A DNA stretch of 12,046 nucleotides from Pseudomonadota bacterium (GTDB lineage: Bacteria > Pseudomonadota > Alphaproteobacteria > Caulobacterales > Caulobacteraceae): contig JAFAEC010000189.1 of NCBI GenBank assembly GCA_023424215.1, positions 1 through 12,046 on the forward strand, in the 5' to 3' direction. Shown here piece after piece: positions 1 to 6,816 of the stretch (position 1 is the first letter of the stretch; every line of letters begins with the position of its first letter). Made by a program: the position numbers and the translations under genes. Under the pieces are notes generated by a model, which saw only the letters and a program-made list of their open reading frames with translations, searched no databases and was not told the DNA's origin.

Positions 1-621
1 ATCAACGGCCTGATGACGCTCCAGGGCGCCTGGGACAAAATCCGCACGGACCCGATCATCCGCATGATGGTTGCCGCCATCGCCTTCTACGGCATGGCCA
101 CGTTCGAAGGCCCGATGCTGAGCATCAAGGCGGTCAATTCGCTCTCGCATTATACCGACTGGACCGTGGGTCATGTTCATTCCGGCGCGCTGGGGTGGAA
201 CGGGCTGATCAGCTTCGCCGCGGTCTATTTCCTGGTTCCAAGGCTCTGGCGCCGCGAGCGGATGTACTCGCTGCGCATGATCAACTGGCACTTCTGGCTC
301 GCGACGCTGGGCATCGTTTTCTACGCCGCCAGCATGTGGGTGGCGGGCATCACCCAGGGACTGATGTGGCGCGAGTACGGCTCCGACGGCTACCTCGTTA
401 ACAGCTTCGCCGAGACCGTGGCCGCCCTCCATCCGCTCTATATCATCCGCACGCTGGGCGGGGCCATGTATCTCAGCGGCGCGCTCGTCATGGGCTTCAA
501 CGTCTGGATGACGATCGCCGGCAAGCTTCGGCAGGAGGCGCCGATGGGCGCCATGCCACCCTACGATCCCGAGAAGGATCGCCCGTTGGCCCGCCCCGCC
601 ACGCTCGAACCCGCCGAATAG
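1..621 (+). CDS. ccoN: cbb3-type cytochrome c oxidase subunit I (CcoN), 3' part
   Basis: This is the catalytic subunit of cbb3 oxidase, an inner-membrane heme-copper enzyme that reduces oxygen to water and conserves proton-motive force at low oxygen. Only the last 206 residues are in the window; the frame is open from base 1, and family proteins are around 500 residues or more, so the 5' part lies upstream. The visible segment contains the family signature GMATFEGPM (the glutamate is conserved in CcoN near the active site) and then TVGHVHSGALGW. The two histidines of that motif (codons at 172-174 and 178-180) are the expected axial ligands of the high-spin heme b3 and the low-spin heme b. At least three further hydrophobic segments follow, then a short proline-rich cytoplasmic tail. 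The stop lies 10 bases before ccoO. Identification is very secure. Confidence 0.97.
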   Translation: MNGLMTLQGAWDKIRTDPIIRMMVAAIAFYGMATFEGPMLSIKAVNSLSHYTDWTVGHVHSGALGWNGLISFAAVYFLVPRLWRRERMYSLRMINWHFWLATLGIVFYAASMWVAGITQGLMWREYGSDGYLVNSFAETVAALHPLYIIRTLGGAMYLSGALVMGFNVWMTIAGKLRQEAPMGAMPPYDPEKDRPLARPATLEPAE

Positions 622-631
622 GACGCGTGCC

Positions 632-1375
632 ATGAGTCTCGCCTCCCAGCACAAGAAGCTGGAAAAGAACATCAACCTGCTGGCGATCTTCGCCTTCATC
701 GCGGTGGCGATCGGGGGCATCGTGGAGATCGCGCCCCTCTTCTGGATCGACAATACGATCGAGAAGGTCCGCGGAATGCGGCCCTACACGCCGCTGGAAC
801 AGGCCGGTCGCAACATCTTCGTGCGCGAGGGCTGCTATTCGTGCCACAGCCAGATGATCCGCCCGTTTCGCGACGAGGTCGAACGCTACGGTCATTACAG
901 CCTCGCCGCCGAGAGCATGTACGACCACCCGTTCCAGTGGGGCTCCAAGCGCACCGGGCCGGACCTGGCGCGGGTGGGCGGCAAGTACTCCAACGACTGG
1001 CACGTCGAGCACCTGAAGAACCCGCGCGCGGTGGTGCCGGAGTCCAACATGCCGCCGTACCGGTTCCTCGCCGAGCAGGACCTGGACACCCACGCCACGC
1101 GTGAGCGCCTGCGCGCCCTGCTGGCGGTGGGCGTGCCCTACACGGCCGAGCAGATCGAGAACGCCGAGGCCGACCTGAAAGCCCAGGTGGACCCGTTCGC
1201 CAGCGAGACCTCCGAGCTGCGCCAGCGCTACGGCCCGAACGTGGTGCAGGGCGACTTCGACGGCGACCCGACCCGCCTGACCAAGATGGACGCCGTGATC
1301 GCCTATCTGCAGGTGCTGGGGACCATGGTCGATTTCCGCACCTACCAGGCGGAAGACCCGGAGAACCTGCGATGA
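632..1375 (+). CDS. ccoO: cbb3-type cytochrome c oxidase subunit II, monoheme cytochrome c (CcoO)
   Basis: CcoO is the membrane-anchored monoheme cytochrome c that passes electrons towards the heme b groups of CcoN. The protein is 247 residues, usual for the family. It has an N-terminal anchor at about residues 15-38, then a periplasmic domain with the covalent heme site C68-Y-S-C71-H72 inside the typical EGCYSCHSQMIRP stretch. The segment RTGPDLARVGGKYS is also characteristic. Met140 in ESNMPPY is the probable distal heme ligand. The ATG is preceded by AGGAC, which overlaps the ccoN stop codon, so translation is likely coupled. The stop overlaps the ccoQ start (ATGA). Confidence 0.97.
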   Translation: MSLASQHKKLEKNINLLAIFAFIAVAIGGIVEIAPLFWIDNTIEKVRGMRPYTPLEQAGRNIFVREGCYSCHSQMIRPFRDEVERYGHYSLAAESMYDHPFQWGSKRTGPDLARVGGKYSNDWHVEHLKNPRAVVPESNMPPYRFLAEQDLDTHATRERLRALLAVGVPYTAEQIENAEADLKAQVDPFASETSELRQRYGPNVVQGDFDGDPTRLTKMDAVIAYLQVLGTMVDFRTYQAEDPENLR

Positions 1376-1545
1376 GCGGCCTCGACTACGAAACCGTGGC
1401 CCGCTTCGCCCAGCAGGGCGGGACCCTCTACTTCGGCGTGATGTTCGTGGCGGGCGTCGTCTGGGCCCTGCTGCCGCGCCACCGCGAGGCCTATCGCCGC
1501 CTTGCCCAACTGCCCCTCGAGAAGGACGAGGCCGACGATGTCTGA
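1372..1545 (+). CDS. ccoQ: cbb3-type oxidase small subunit CcoQ (57 aa)
   Basis: This is a 57-residue protein. Its ATG overlaps the ccoO stop by four bases (ATGA), and its end overlaps ccoP by eight bases. It starts MSGLDYETVARFAQ, has one membrane span at about residues 18-34 (LYFGVMFVAGVVWALLP), then a basic stretch with RHREAYRR and an acidic C terminus. The position between ccoO and ccoP, the single span and the size all match CcoQ/FixQ, which stabilises the assembled oxidase and the CcoP association in organisms where it has been studied. Primary sequence in this family is weakly conserved, so the call rests mainly on position and topology. Confidence 0.9.
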   Translation: MSGLDYETVARFAQQGGTLYFGVMFVAGVVWALLPRHREAYRRLAQLPLEKDEADDV

Positions 1546-2434
1546 GCCCGAACGCGACGAACACACCGGCGTCGAGACGACCGGCCACGAGTGGGACGGC
1601 ATCCGCGAACTGGACAACCCCCTGCCGCGCTGGTGGCTGTGGGTGTGGTACGCGACCATCGCCTTCTCGATCGTCTACTGGGTGCTGATGCCGGCCTGGC
1701 CGGGGATCAGCGGCTACACCCGCGGCGTGCTGGGCCAGTCTGACCGCGCCAACGTGGCGGCCGACCTGCGCGAACTGCAGGCGCTGCGCAGCGCCCGCGA
1801 GACGCAGCTGCTGAACGCCTCGCTGGAGCAGATCGAACGCGATCCCGACCTGCAGGCGCACGCCCTGGCCGTCGGCCAGTCGGTGTTCGGCGACAACTGC
1901 GCCAGCTGTCACGGCGTGGGCGGGGCCGGAGCGAAGGGCTATCCGAACCTGCGCGACGACGTGTGGCTGTGGGGCGGGACCCTGCAGGACATCGAGCAAA
2001 CCATCCGGGTCGGCGTGCGCGCCGGCCACGCCGAGACGCGGACCTCGATGATGCCCGCCTTCGGGCGCGACCGGATGCTCGACGCGGCCCAGATCTCGGA
2101 CCTGACGGAGTATGTGGTGTCGCTGTCGGGCCGCCAGGCCGACGCGGCGGCCGTGGGCCGGGCGGCGCAGCTCTATGCAGACAACTGCGCCGCCTGCCAT
2201 GCTCCCAACGGGACAGGCGACCAGATGCTGGGCGCGCCGAACCTGACCGACCGGGAATGGCTGTACGGCTCCGACCGGGCCTCGATCTCCGGTCAGATCC
2301 ACAACGGCCGCAACGGCGTCATGCCGACCTGGGAGAACCGCTTCTCGCCGGGCGTGATCAAGGCCCTGGCCGTCTACATCCACGCCAACGCCGGAGGGGG
2401 CGAGGACACGGGGGCAGCGGCGACCGCGCCATGA
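1538..2434 (+). CDS. ccoP: cbb3-type cytochrome c oxidase subunit III, diheme cytochrome c (CcoP)
   Basis: CcoP is the diheme cytochrome c that accepts electrons from soluble c-type cytochromes and hands them to CcoO. The protein has 298 residues. A cytoplasmic N terminus carries the family motif WDGIRELDNPLPRWW, followed by a membrane anchor at about residues 31-52. Two cytochrome c domains follow, with heme sites C121-A-S-C124-H125 and C217-A-A-C220-H221. Probable axial methionines are Met171 or Met172 in TSMMPAFG and Met262 in GVMPTW. I chose the ATG at 1538 because it begins the canonical N terminus and has AAGGA and GAGG upstream within ccoQ; an in-frame TTG at 1502 would add 12 atypical residues. 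The stop overlaps the ccoG start (ATGA). Confidence 0.97.
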   Translation: MSEPERDEHTGVETTGHEWDGIRELDNPLPRWWLWVWYATIAFSIVYWVLMPAWPGISGYTRGVLGQSDRANVAADLRELQALRSARETQLLNASLEQIERDPDLQAHALAVGQSVFGDNCASCHGVGGAGAKGYPNLRDDVWLWGGTLQDIEQTIRVGVRAGHAETRTSMMPAFGRDRMLDAAQISDLTEYVVSLSGRQADAAAVGRAAQLYADNCAACHAPNGTGDQMLGAPNLTDREWLYGSDRASISGQIHNGRNGVMPTWENRFSPGVIKALAVYIHANAGGGEDTGAAATAP

Positions 2435-3921
2435 CCCTGATCATCGACCGGACCCGCCAGACGCCGGCCGCCTCCAGCGGCCCGGTGTCGGCCGCGGAAC
2501 GCCAGCGGGCGAAGGGGCGGGGGACCGGGCTCTACAAGGCCCGCGTGCCGATCTATCCCAAGCTGGTGCACGGCCCGTGGCGGTGGCTGAAGTGGGCCCT
2601 GCTGATCGCCATGCTGGCGATCTACTACATCACCCCGTGGATCCGCTGGGAGCGCCCCGGCGCCCTGCCGGACCAGGCGGTGCTGGTCGATTTCGACGGC
2701 GGCCGGTTCTACTTCTTCTGGATCCAGCTGTGGCCCCAGGAGGTGTATTTCATCACCGGCCTGCTGGTGCTGGCGGCCCTGGCCCTGTTCCTGACCACGG
2801 CGCTGTTCGGCCGGCTGTGGTGCGGCTACGCCTGTCCGCAGACGGTGTGGACGGACCTCTACATCTACATCGAGCGGATGTTCGAGGGCGACCGCAACGC
2901 CCGGATGCGCCTCGACGCCGCGCCGATGTCCTTCAACAAGGCCTGGCGCAAGACCGGCAAGCACCTGGTGTGGATCGGCGTCGCCTTCGGCACCGGCGGC
3001 GCGTGGATCTTCTACTTCCACGATGCGCCGACCCTGATCCGGACCTTCTGGACCGGCGACGCGCCGATCACCGCCTATGTCTCCTGCCTGCTGCTGACCG
3101 GGACGACCTATCTGTTCGCCGGCCACATGCGCGAGCAGGTGTGCACCTACATGTGCCCGTGGCCGCGCATCCAGGGGGCCATGCTGGACGACCAGTCGTT
3201 CCAGGTCACCTATCGCTACGACCGCGGCGAACCGCGCGGGCCGCACAAGAAGTCCGACAGCTGGGAAGGCCGCGGCGACTGCATCGACTGCAACGCCTGC
3301 GTGGTCGCCTGCCCCATGGGCATCGACATCCGCAACGGCCCGCAGCTGGAGTGCATCAACTGCGGCCTGTGCATCGACGCCTGCGACGAGATCATGGTCA
3401 AGGTGGACCGGCCCAAGGGACTGATCGCCTACGACACCGACGCCGCCGTGGCGGCGCGTGCCCGGGGCGAGAAGCCGAAGCACAAGCTGGTCCGGCCGCG
3501 GACGCTCTATTACGCCGTCGCGCTGACCCTGGTGTCCGGCCTGATGGTGTGGGGCTTCCTTGGTCGCAAGGAGCTGGACGTCCACGCGCTGCGCGACCGG
3601 AACCCGGCGATGATCCGGCTGAGCGACGGGGCGATCCGCAACGGCTACACGCTGAAGATCGCCAACCGGTCGTTCGAGCCGACCACGGTCGAGGTGCGCT
3701 TCGCGGGCATCGAAGGCGCGAAGCTGCGCAGCCCGGGCAAGCCCGCCGGGGAACCGCTGCGGTTCGAGATCGAGCCCAACCGGGTCACGCCGGTCCGCGT
3801 CTTCGTCACCGTGCCGTACGAGCAGGTCGGCGAGGGCCAGAAGGGCGCCGCCTTCGAGGTGCGGGCGGGGGACGAGCGTCAGCTGGTGCAGACGGCCTTC
3901 ACCTTCGGAGAGCAGAGATGA
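2431..3921 (+). CDS. ccoG: cbb3 oxidase assembly protein CcoG (FixG), polytopic iron-sulfur protein
   Basis: CcoG is an inner-membrane iron-sulfur protein needed for cbb3 oxidase assembly. Work on the family assigns it a role in reducing copper(II) to copper(I) for delivery to CuB. This copy has 496 residues, close to the usual length. Membrane spans lie at about 54-70, 105-125, 178-196, 212-230 and 357-376. Two ferredoxin-type clusters are complete: C284-x2-C287-x2-C290-x3-C294-P and C308-x2-C311-x2-C314-x3-C318. Further conserved cysteine pairs occur in WCGYACPQ (C131, C135) and CTYMCPW (C238, C242). The C-terminal 110 residues form the periplasmic Ig-like FixG domain. The gene overlaps ccoP and ccoH by four bases each, which makes it part of one coupled operon. 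Confidence 0.96.
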   Translation: MTLIIDRTRQTPAASSGPVSAAERQRAKGRGTGLYKARVPIYPKLVHGPWRWLKWALLIAMLAIYYITPWIRWERPGALPDQAVLVDFDGGRFYFFWIQLWPQEVYFITGLLVLAALALFLTTALFGRLWCGYACPQTVWTDLYIYIERMFEGDRNARMRLDAAPMSFNKAWRKTGKHLVWIGVAFGTGGAWIFYFHDAPTLIRTFWTGDAPITAYVSCLLLTGTTYLFAGHMREQVCTYMCPWPRIQGAMLDDQSFQVTYRYDRGEPRGPHKKSDSWEGRGDCIDCNACVVACPMGIDIRNGPQLECINCGLCIDACDEIMVKVDRPKGLIAYDTDAAVAARARGEKPKHKLVRPRTLYYAVALTLVSGLMVWGFLGRKELDVHALRDRNPAMIRLSDGAIRNGYTLKIANRSFEPTTVEVRFAGIEGAKLRSPGKPAGEPLRFEIEPNRVTPVRVFVTVPYEQVGEGQKGAAFEVRAGDERQLVQTAFTFGEQR

Positions 3922-4382
3922 GCGGTTTCACCATCAAGGGCTGGCACGTCGGCCTCGGGGTGACGGCCTTCTTCGGACTGATCATCGCGGTCGACGCCGC
4001 CTTCCTGACCCTGGCCTATCGGACTCACCCGGGCCAGGTGGCGAACAAGCCCTACGAGGCGGGCCTGCTCTACAACGCCGAGCTGGAGCGCCAGCGCCGC
4101 CAGGCGGAGCTGGGCTGGCGGGCCGCCGCCGAGGCGCGGCCGGAGGGCGTGGCGGTGTGGATGCGCGATGCGGCGGGCGAACCGCTGGCCGGCCTGACCG
4201 TCAGCGCCGACCTGCAGCGGCCCGCCACCGAGCACGGACGCACGCGGCTGACGCTGACCGAGGCGGAGCCGGGTCTCTACGTCGCCCGGGCGCCGCTGTC
4301 GGGAACCTGGGACGCCGCCGTCGCGGCCCGCGACGCGGCCGGGCGCGACTTCACGGCCAGCCGGAGACTGACATGGCCGTGA
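3918..4382 (+). CDS. ccoH: cbb3 oxidase assembly protein CcoH (FixH)
   Basis: This is a 154-residue protein with an N-terminal membrane anchor at about residues 10-33 (GLGVTAFFGLIIAVDAAF), then a periplasmic domain. The early segment KGWHVGLGV and the later NKPYEAGLLYN are typical of FixH, and the C-terminal half looks like a small beta-rich domain. FixH/CcoH acts in cbb3 assembly and associates with CcoN and the copper ATPase CcoI in studied organisms. The ATG overlaps the ccoG stop (ATGA), and the C terminus overlaps ccoI by 10 bases. The N-terminal pattern plus position between ccoG and ccoI make the call firm. Confidence 0.94.
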   Translation: MSGFTIKGWHVGLGVTAFFGLIIAVDAAFLTLAYRTHPGQVANKPYEAGLLYNAELERQRRQAELGWRAAAEARPEGVAVWMRDAAGEPLAGLTVSADLQRPATEHGRTRLTLTEAEPGLYVARAPLSGTWDAAVAARDAAGRDFTASRRLTWP

Positions 4383-6544
4383 CCTGGGACGCGGCGAACG
4401 CGCCCGACATGGGCGCTTTCGTCAGGCGCGACGCCAACGGGCGCGCGGGGGTCGACCTGCTGGTGCGCGGGGCGCGGTGCGCCGGATGCATCGCCAAGAT
4501 CGAGAAGGCGGTGGCCGGCCTGCCGGGCGTCGCCTCGGCGCGGCTGAACCTGTCGCTGGGCAGGCTGGCGGTCGGCTTCGCCGACGGGCGCGCCGATCCG
4601 GCCGCCGTGATCGCCGCCCTCGAGGGCCTGGGCTACGAGGCCACCCTGTATGATCCCGGCGAGGCGCGGGACCAGCGCGATCGCGAGGGCCGGCGGCTGA
4701 TCATCGCCCTGGCCGTGGCCGGCTTCGGCGCCATGAACGCCATGATGTTCTCGGTGCCGCTGTGGGCGGGGCTGTTCGGCCAGGAACTGGGCCCGGCCAC
4801 GCGCACCCTGATGATGTGGCTGTCCGGCATCGTCGGCGCGCCGTGCGCCATCTACGCCGGCATGCCGTTCTTCGAGTCGGCCTGGCGTTCGCTGCGGGCC
4901 GGGCGCGCCAACATGGACGTGCCGATCTCGATCGGGGTGATCCTGACGCTGGTCATCAGCTTCTCCGAGACCTTCCTGAACGGCCGCGACGCCTACTTCG
5001 ACGCGGCGGTGTCGCTGCTGTTCCTGCTGCTGATCGGGCGCTGGCTGGACCATGTGTTGCGGGGCCGGGCGCGGAGCGCCGCCGCGGACCTGCTGGCCAT
5101 GCAGGCGCCGACCGCCTCCCGACTGGACGGGGAGGGACGCGAGCGCGCCATTCCGCTGACCGACGTGCGGCCCGGCGACATGCTGCGGATCCGGCCGGGC
5201 GAGCGCATTCCGGTGGACGGGGTGCTGGAGGACGGCCGCTCCGAGATCGACAACAGCCTTCTGACCGGCGAGAGCGCGCCGGAAGCCGTCGCTCCCGGCA
5301 GCGCCTGCCGCGCCGGCGCCCTCAACCTGTCCGGACTGCTGACCCTCCGGGCCGGCGCCCGGTCCGACGACTCGGCCCTGGCCGCGATCGCCCGCCTGGT
5401 CGAGGCCGGGGCGCAGAACCGGTCGCGCTATGTGCGCCTCGCCGACAAGGCCGCCGCCCTCTACGTGCCGGTGGTGCACACGGTCGCCGCCCTGACCTTC
5501 GCCGGCGGCTGGGCGCTGGGGCTGGGCCCGCGCGAGGCGCTGATCCGGGCGGTGGCGGTGCTGATCGTGACCTGTCCGTGCGCGCTGGGGCTGGCGGTTC
5601 CGGCGGTGCAGGTGGCGGCCTCCTCGCGGCTGTTCCGCCGCGGGGTGCTGGTCAAGTCGGGCGCCGCGCTGGAGCGGCTGGCCGAGGTCCAGCACGTGGT
5701 GTTCGACAAGACCGGGGTGCTCACCGAGGGGCGGCCGGAACTGGTCGAGGCGGCGCCGGAGACGGTCGCGCGGGTCGCCCCGCTGGCCCGCGCCTCGCGC
5801 CATCCCCTGGCTCGCGCCGTCGCGCGCGCCGCGGGGGAGGGGCCGACCGCGACCGAAGTGCTGGAGCACCCGGGGCTGGGCGTCGAGGGGCGGATCGACG
5901 GCCGCCTGGCTCGCCTCGGCCGCGCCGCCTTCGTCGGGGCGTCGACCCTGAAGCAGGGCGAGACGGAACTCTGGTTCGGCGTCGAGGGCGAGACGCCGGT
6001 CCGCCTGCGGTTCTCCGATCGCCTGCGGGCCGACGCGGCCGGGACGGTGGCCGGGCTGAAGGCGCGGGGGCTGACGGTGGAGATCCTGTCGGGCGACCTG
6101 GCCGGAGCGGTCGGCGAGGCCGCCGCGGCGGTGGGCGTGTCGGACTGGCGCGCCGGCCTGACACCGGAGGAGAAGGCCGAGGCGGTGGATCGCCTGTCGG
6201 CGAACCGCAAGGTGCTGATGATCGGCGACGGGCTGAACGACGCCGCCGCGCTGGCGCGGGCCCACGCCGCCATCGCTCCGGGCTCGGCGCTCGAGGCCAG
6301 CCAGAACGCCGCCGACCTGGTGCTGTCGGGAGCGGAATTGTCGGCCGTGGTCGATGCGATCGACGTGGCCCGTTCGGCGCGGGGCCGGGCGCTGGAGAAT
6401 TTCGGCTTCGCGGCGGTGTACAATCTCGTCGCCGCGCCGGCGGCCATGCTCGGCTTCGTCAATCCGTTCGTGGCGGCCATCGCCATGTCGGGGTCGTCGC
6501 TGGTGGTCACCCTGAACGCGCTGCGCGTGGGAGGTCGTCGGTGA
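4373..6544 (+). CDS. ccoI: Copper-exporting P1B-type ATPase for cbb3 oxidase maturation (CcoI/FixI)
   Basis: This 723-residue inner-membrane ATPase is predicted to move copper(I) from cytoplasm to periplasm for the CuB site of cbb3 oxidase (the FixI/CopA2 branch, distinct from the detoxifying CopA1). An N-terminal heavy-metal domain has C36-A-G-C39. The actuator loop has TGES at 298-301, and the membrane copper site is C401-P402-C403 in TCPCALGLAVP. The phosphorylation site is D445 in DKTGVLTEG, the nucleotide-binding motif is H477-P478 (SRHPLA), and the hinge is GDGLND at 618-623. Late membrane motifs are VYNLVAAP and MSGSS. The one oddity is Val449 where P-type ATPases nearly always have threonine (DKTGT). 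All other catalytic and metal residues are intact, so it is not an obvious pseudogene. The start overlaps ccoH and the end overlaps ccoS. Confidence 0.96.
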   Translation: MAVTWDAANAPDMGAFVRRDANGRAGVDLLVRGARCAGCIAKIEKAVAGLPGVASARLNLSLGRLAVGFADGRADPAAVIAALEGLGYEATLYDPGEARDQRDREGRRLIIALAVAGFGAMNAMMFSVPLWAGLFGQELGPATRTLMMWLSGIVGAPCAIYAGMPFFESAWRSLRAGRANMDVPISIGVILTLVISFSETFLNGRDAYFDAAVSLLFLLLIGRWLDHVLRGRARSAAADLLAMQAPTASRLDGEGRERAIPLTDVRPGDMLRIRPGERIPVDGVLEDGRSEIDNSLLTGESAPEAVAPGSACRAGALNLSGLLTLRAGARSDDSALAAIARLVEAGAQNRSRYVRLADKAAALYVPVVHTVAALTFAGGWALGLGPREALIRAVAVLIVTCPCALGLAVPAVQVAASSRLFRRGVLVKSGAALERLAEVQHVVFDKTGVLTEGRPELVEAAPETVARVAPLARASRHPLARAVARAAGEGPTATEVLEHPGLGVEGRIDGRLARLGRAAFVGASTLKQGETELWFGVEGETPVRLRFSDRLRADAAGTVAGLKARGLTVEILSGDLAGAVGEAAAAVGVSDWRAGLTPEEKAEAVDRLSANRKVLMIGDGLNDAAALARAHAAIAPGSALEASQNAADLVLSGAELSAVVDAIDVARSARGRALENFGFAAVYNLVAAPAAMLGFVNPFVAAIAMSGSSLVVTLNALRVGGRR

Positions 6545-6696
6545 ACATCCTGCTCATCCTGGCGCCCCTGTCGCTGGCCCTCGGGATCGGGGCCGTGGTC
6601 GCCTTCCTGTGGACGCTGCGGGCGGGCCAGTACGAGGACGTGCGCGGCGCGGCCGAACGCATCCTGATCGACGACGACGAGGCGCCGGGCGACTGA
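6541..6696 (+). CDS. ccoS: cbb3-type oxidase assembly protein CcoS (FixS), GTG start
   Basis: This is a 51-residue protein starting at GTG (GTGA overlap with the ccoI stop); no ATG gives the conserved N terminus. The sequence MNILLILAPLSLALGIGAVVAF is a single membrane span. It is followed by the hallmark WTLRAGQYEDVRGAAERIL and the acidic IDDDE, the standard FixS pattern. CcoS is needed for cofactor insertion into cbb3 oxidase (heme b and copper) in Rhodobacter-type systems. It is the last gene of the overlapping cco series. Confidence 0.95.
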   Translation: MNILLILAPLSLALGIGAVVAFLWTLRAGQYEDVRGAAERILIDDDEAPGD

Positions 6697-6816
6697 TCGC
6701 GGCGTCTCCCGGATCGGACAATTCCGGAGGCGCCGGGTGCGGTGCGTCAACCCGCCCAAGGGTGCGGTATCGGACAAGGCGGGTGCGGCGCCTGGCCGCG
6801 CTCCGGACTTTCCGAC
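6697..6816 (+). promoter_or_regulatory. Leader between ccoS and the TonB receptor, with three GGGTGCGG repeats
   Basis: This is the first real gap after seven overlapping or near-touching genes, so a promoter for the receptor unit could sit here. It holds three copies of GGGTGCGG (at 6735, 6760 and 6781) and two copies of ATCGGACAA (6713-6721 and 6769-6777). It also contains a weak hairpin CGGGT/ACCCG at 6734-6754 and a 5-bp CCGGA/TCCGG stem at 6709-6727 without a T-tract. I see no convincing -35/-10 pair, FNR-type box or strong terminator. A GGAGG at 6726-6730 could serve a GTG start at 6742, in which case most of this stretch would be coding for the receptor's N terminus. Confidence 0.3.

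Noticed and set aside
497..2383. Long open frame on the minus strand opposite ccoO, ccoQ and ccoP (628 codons)
   Set aside because: It is antisense to clearly functional cytochrome genes. Its protein is rich in Arg, His, Gly and Ala with no recognisable domain, typical of the mirror frame in high-GC coding DNA.
2577..3917. Forward frame ahead of ccoH that runs through ccoG in another frame
   Set aside because: Only the part from ATG 3918 has protein-like FixH sequence; the rest is Arg/Pro/Ala-rich out-of-frame reading of ccoG.
6709..6727. CCGGA/TCCGG hairpin after ccoS as a terminator
   Set aside because: The stem is only 5 bp with a 9-base loop and there is no T-tract, so it is not convincing as an intrinsic terminator.
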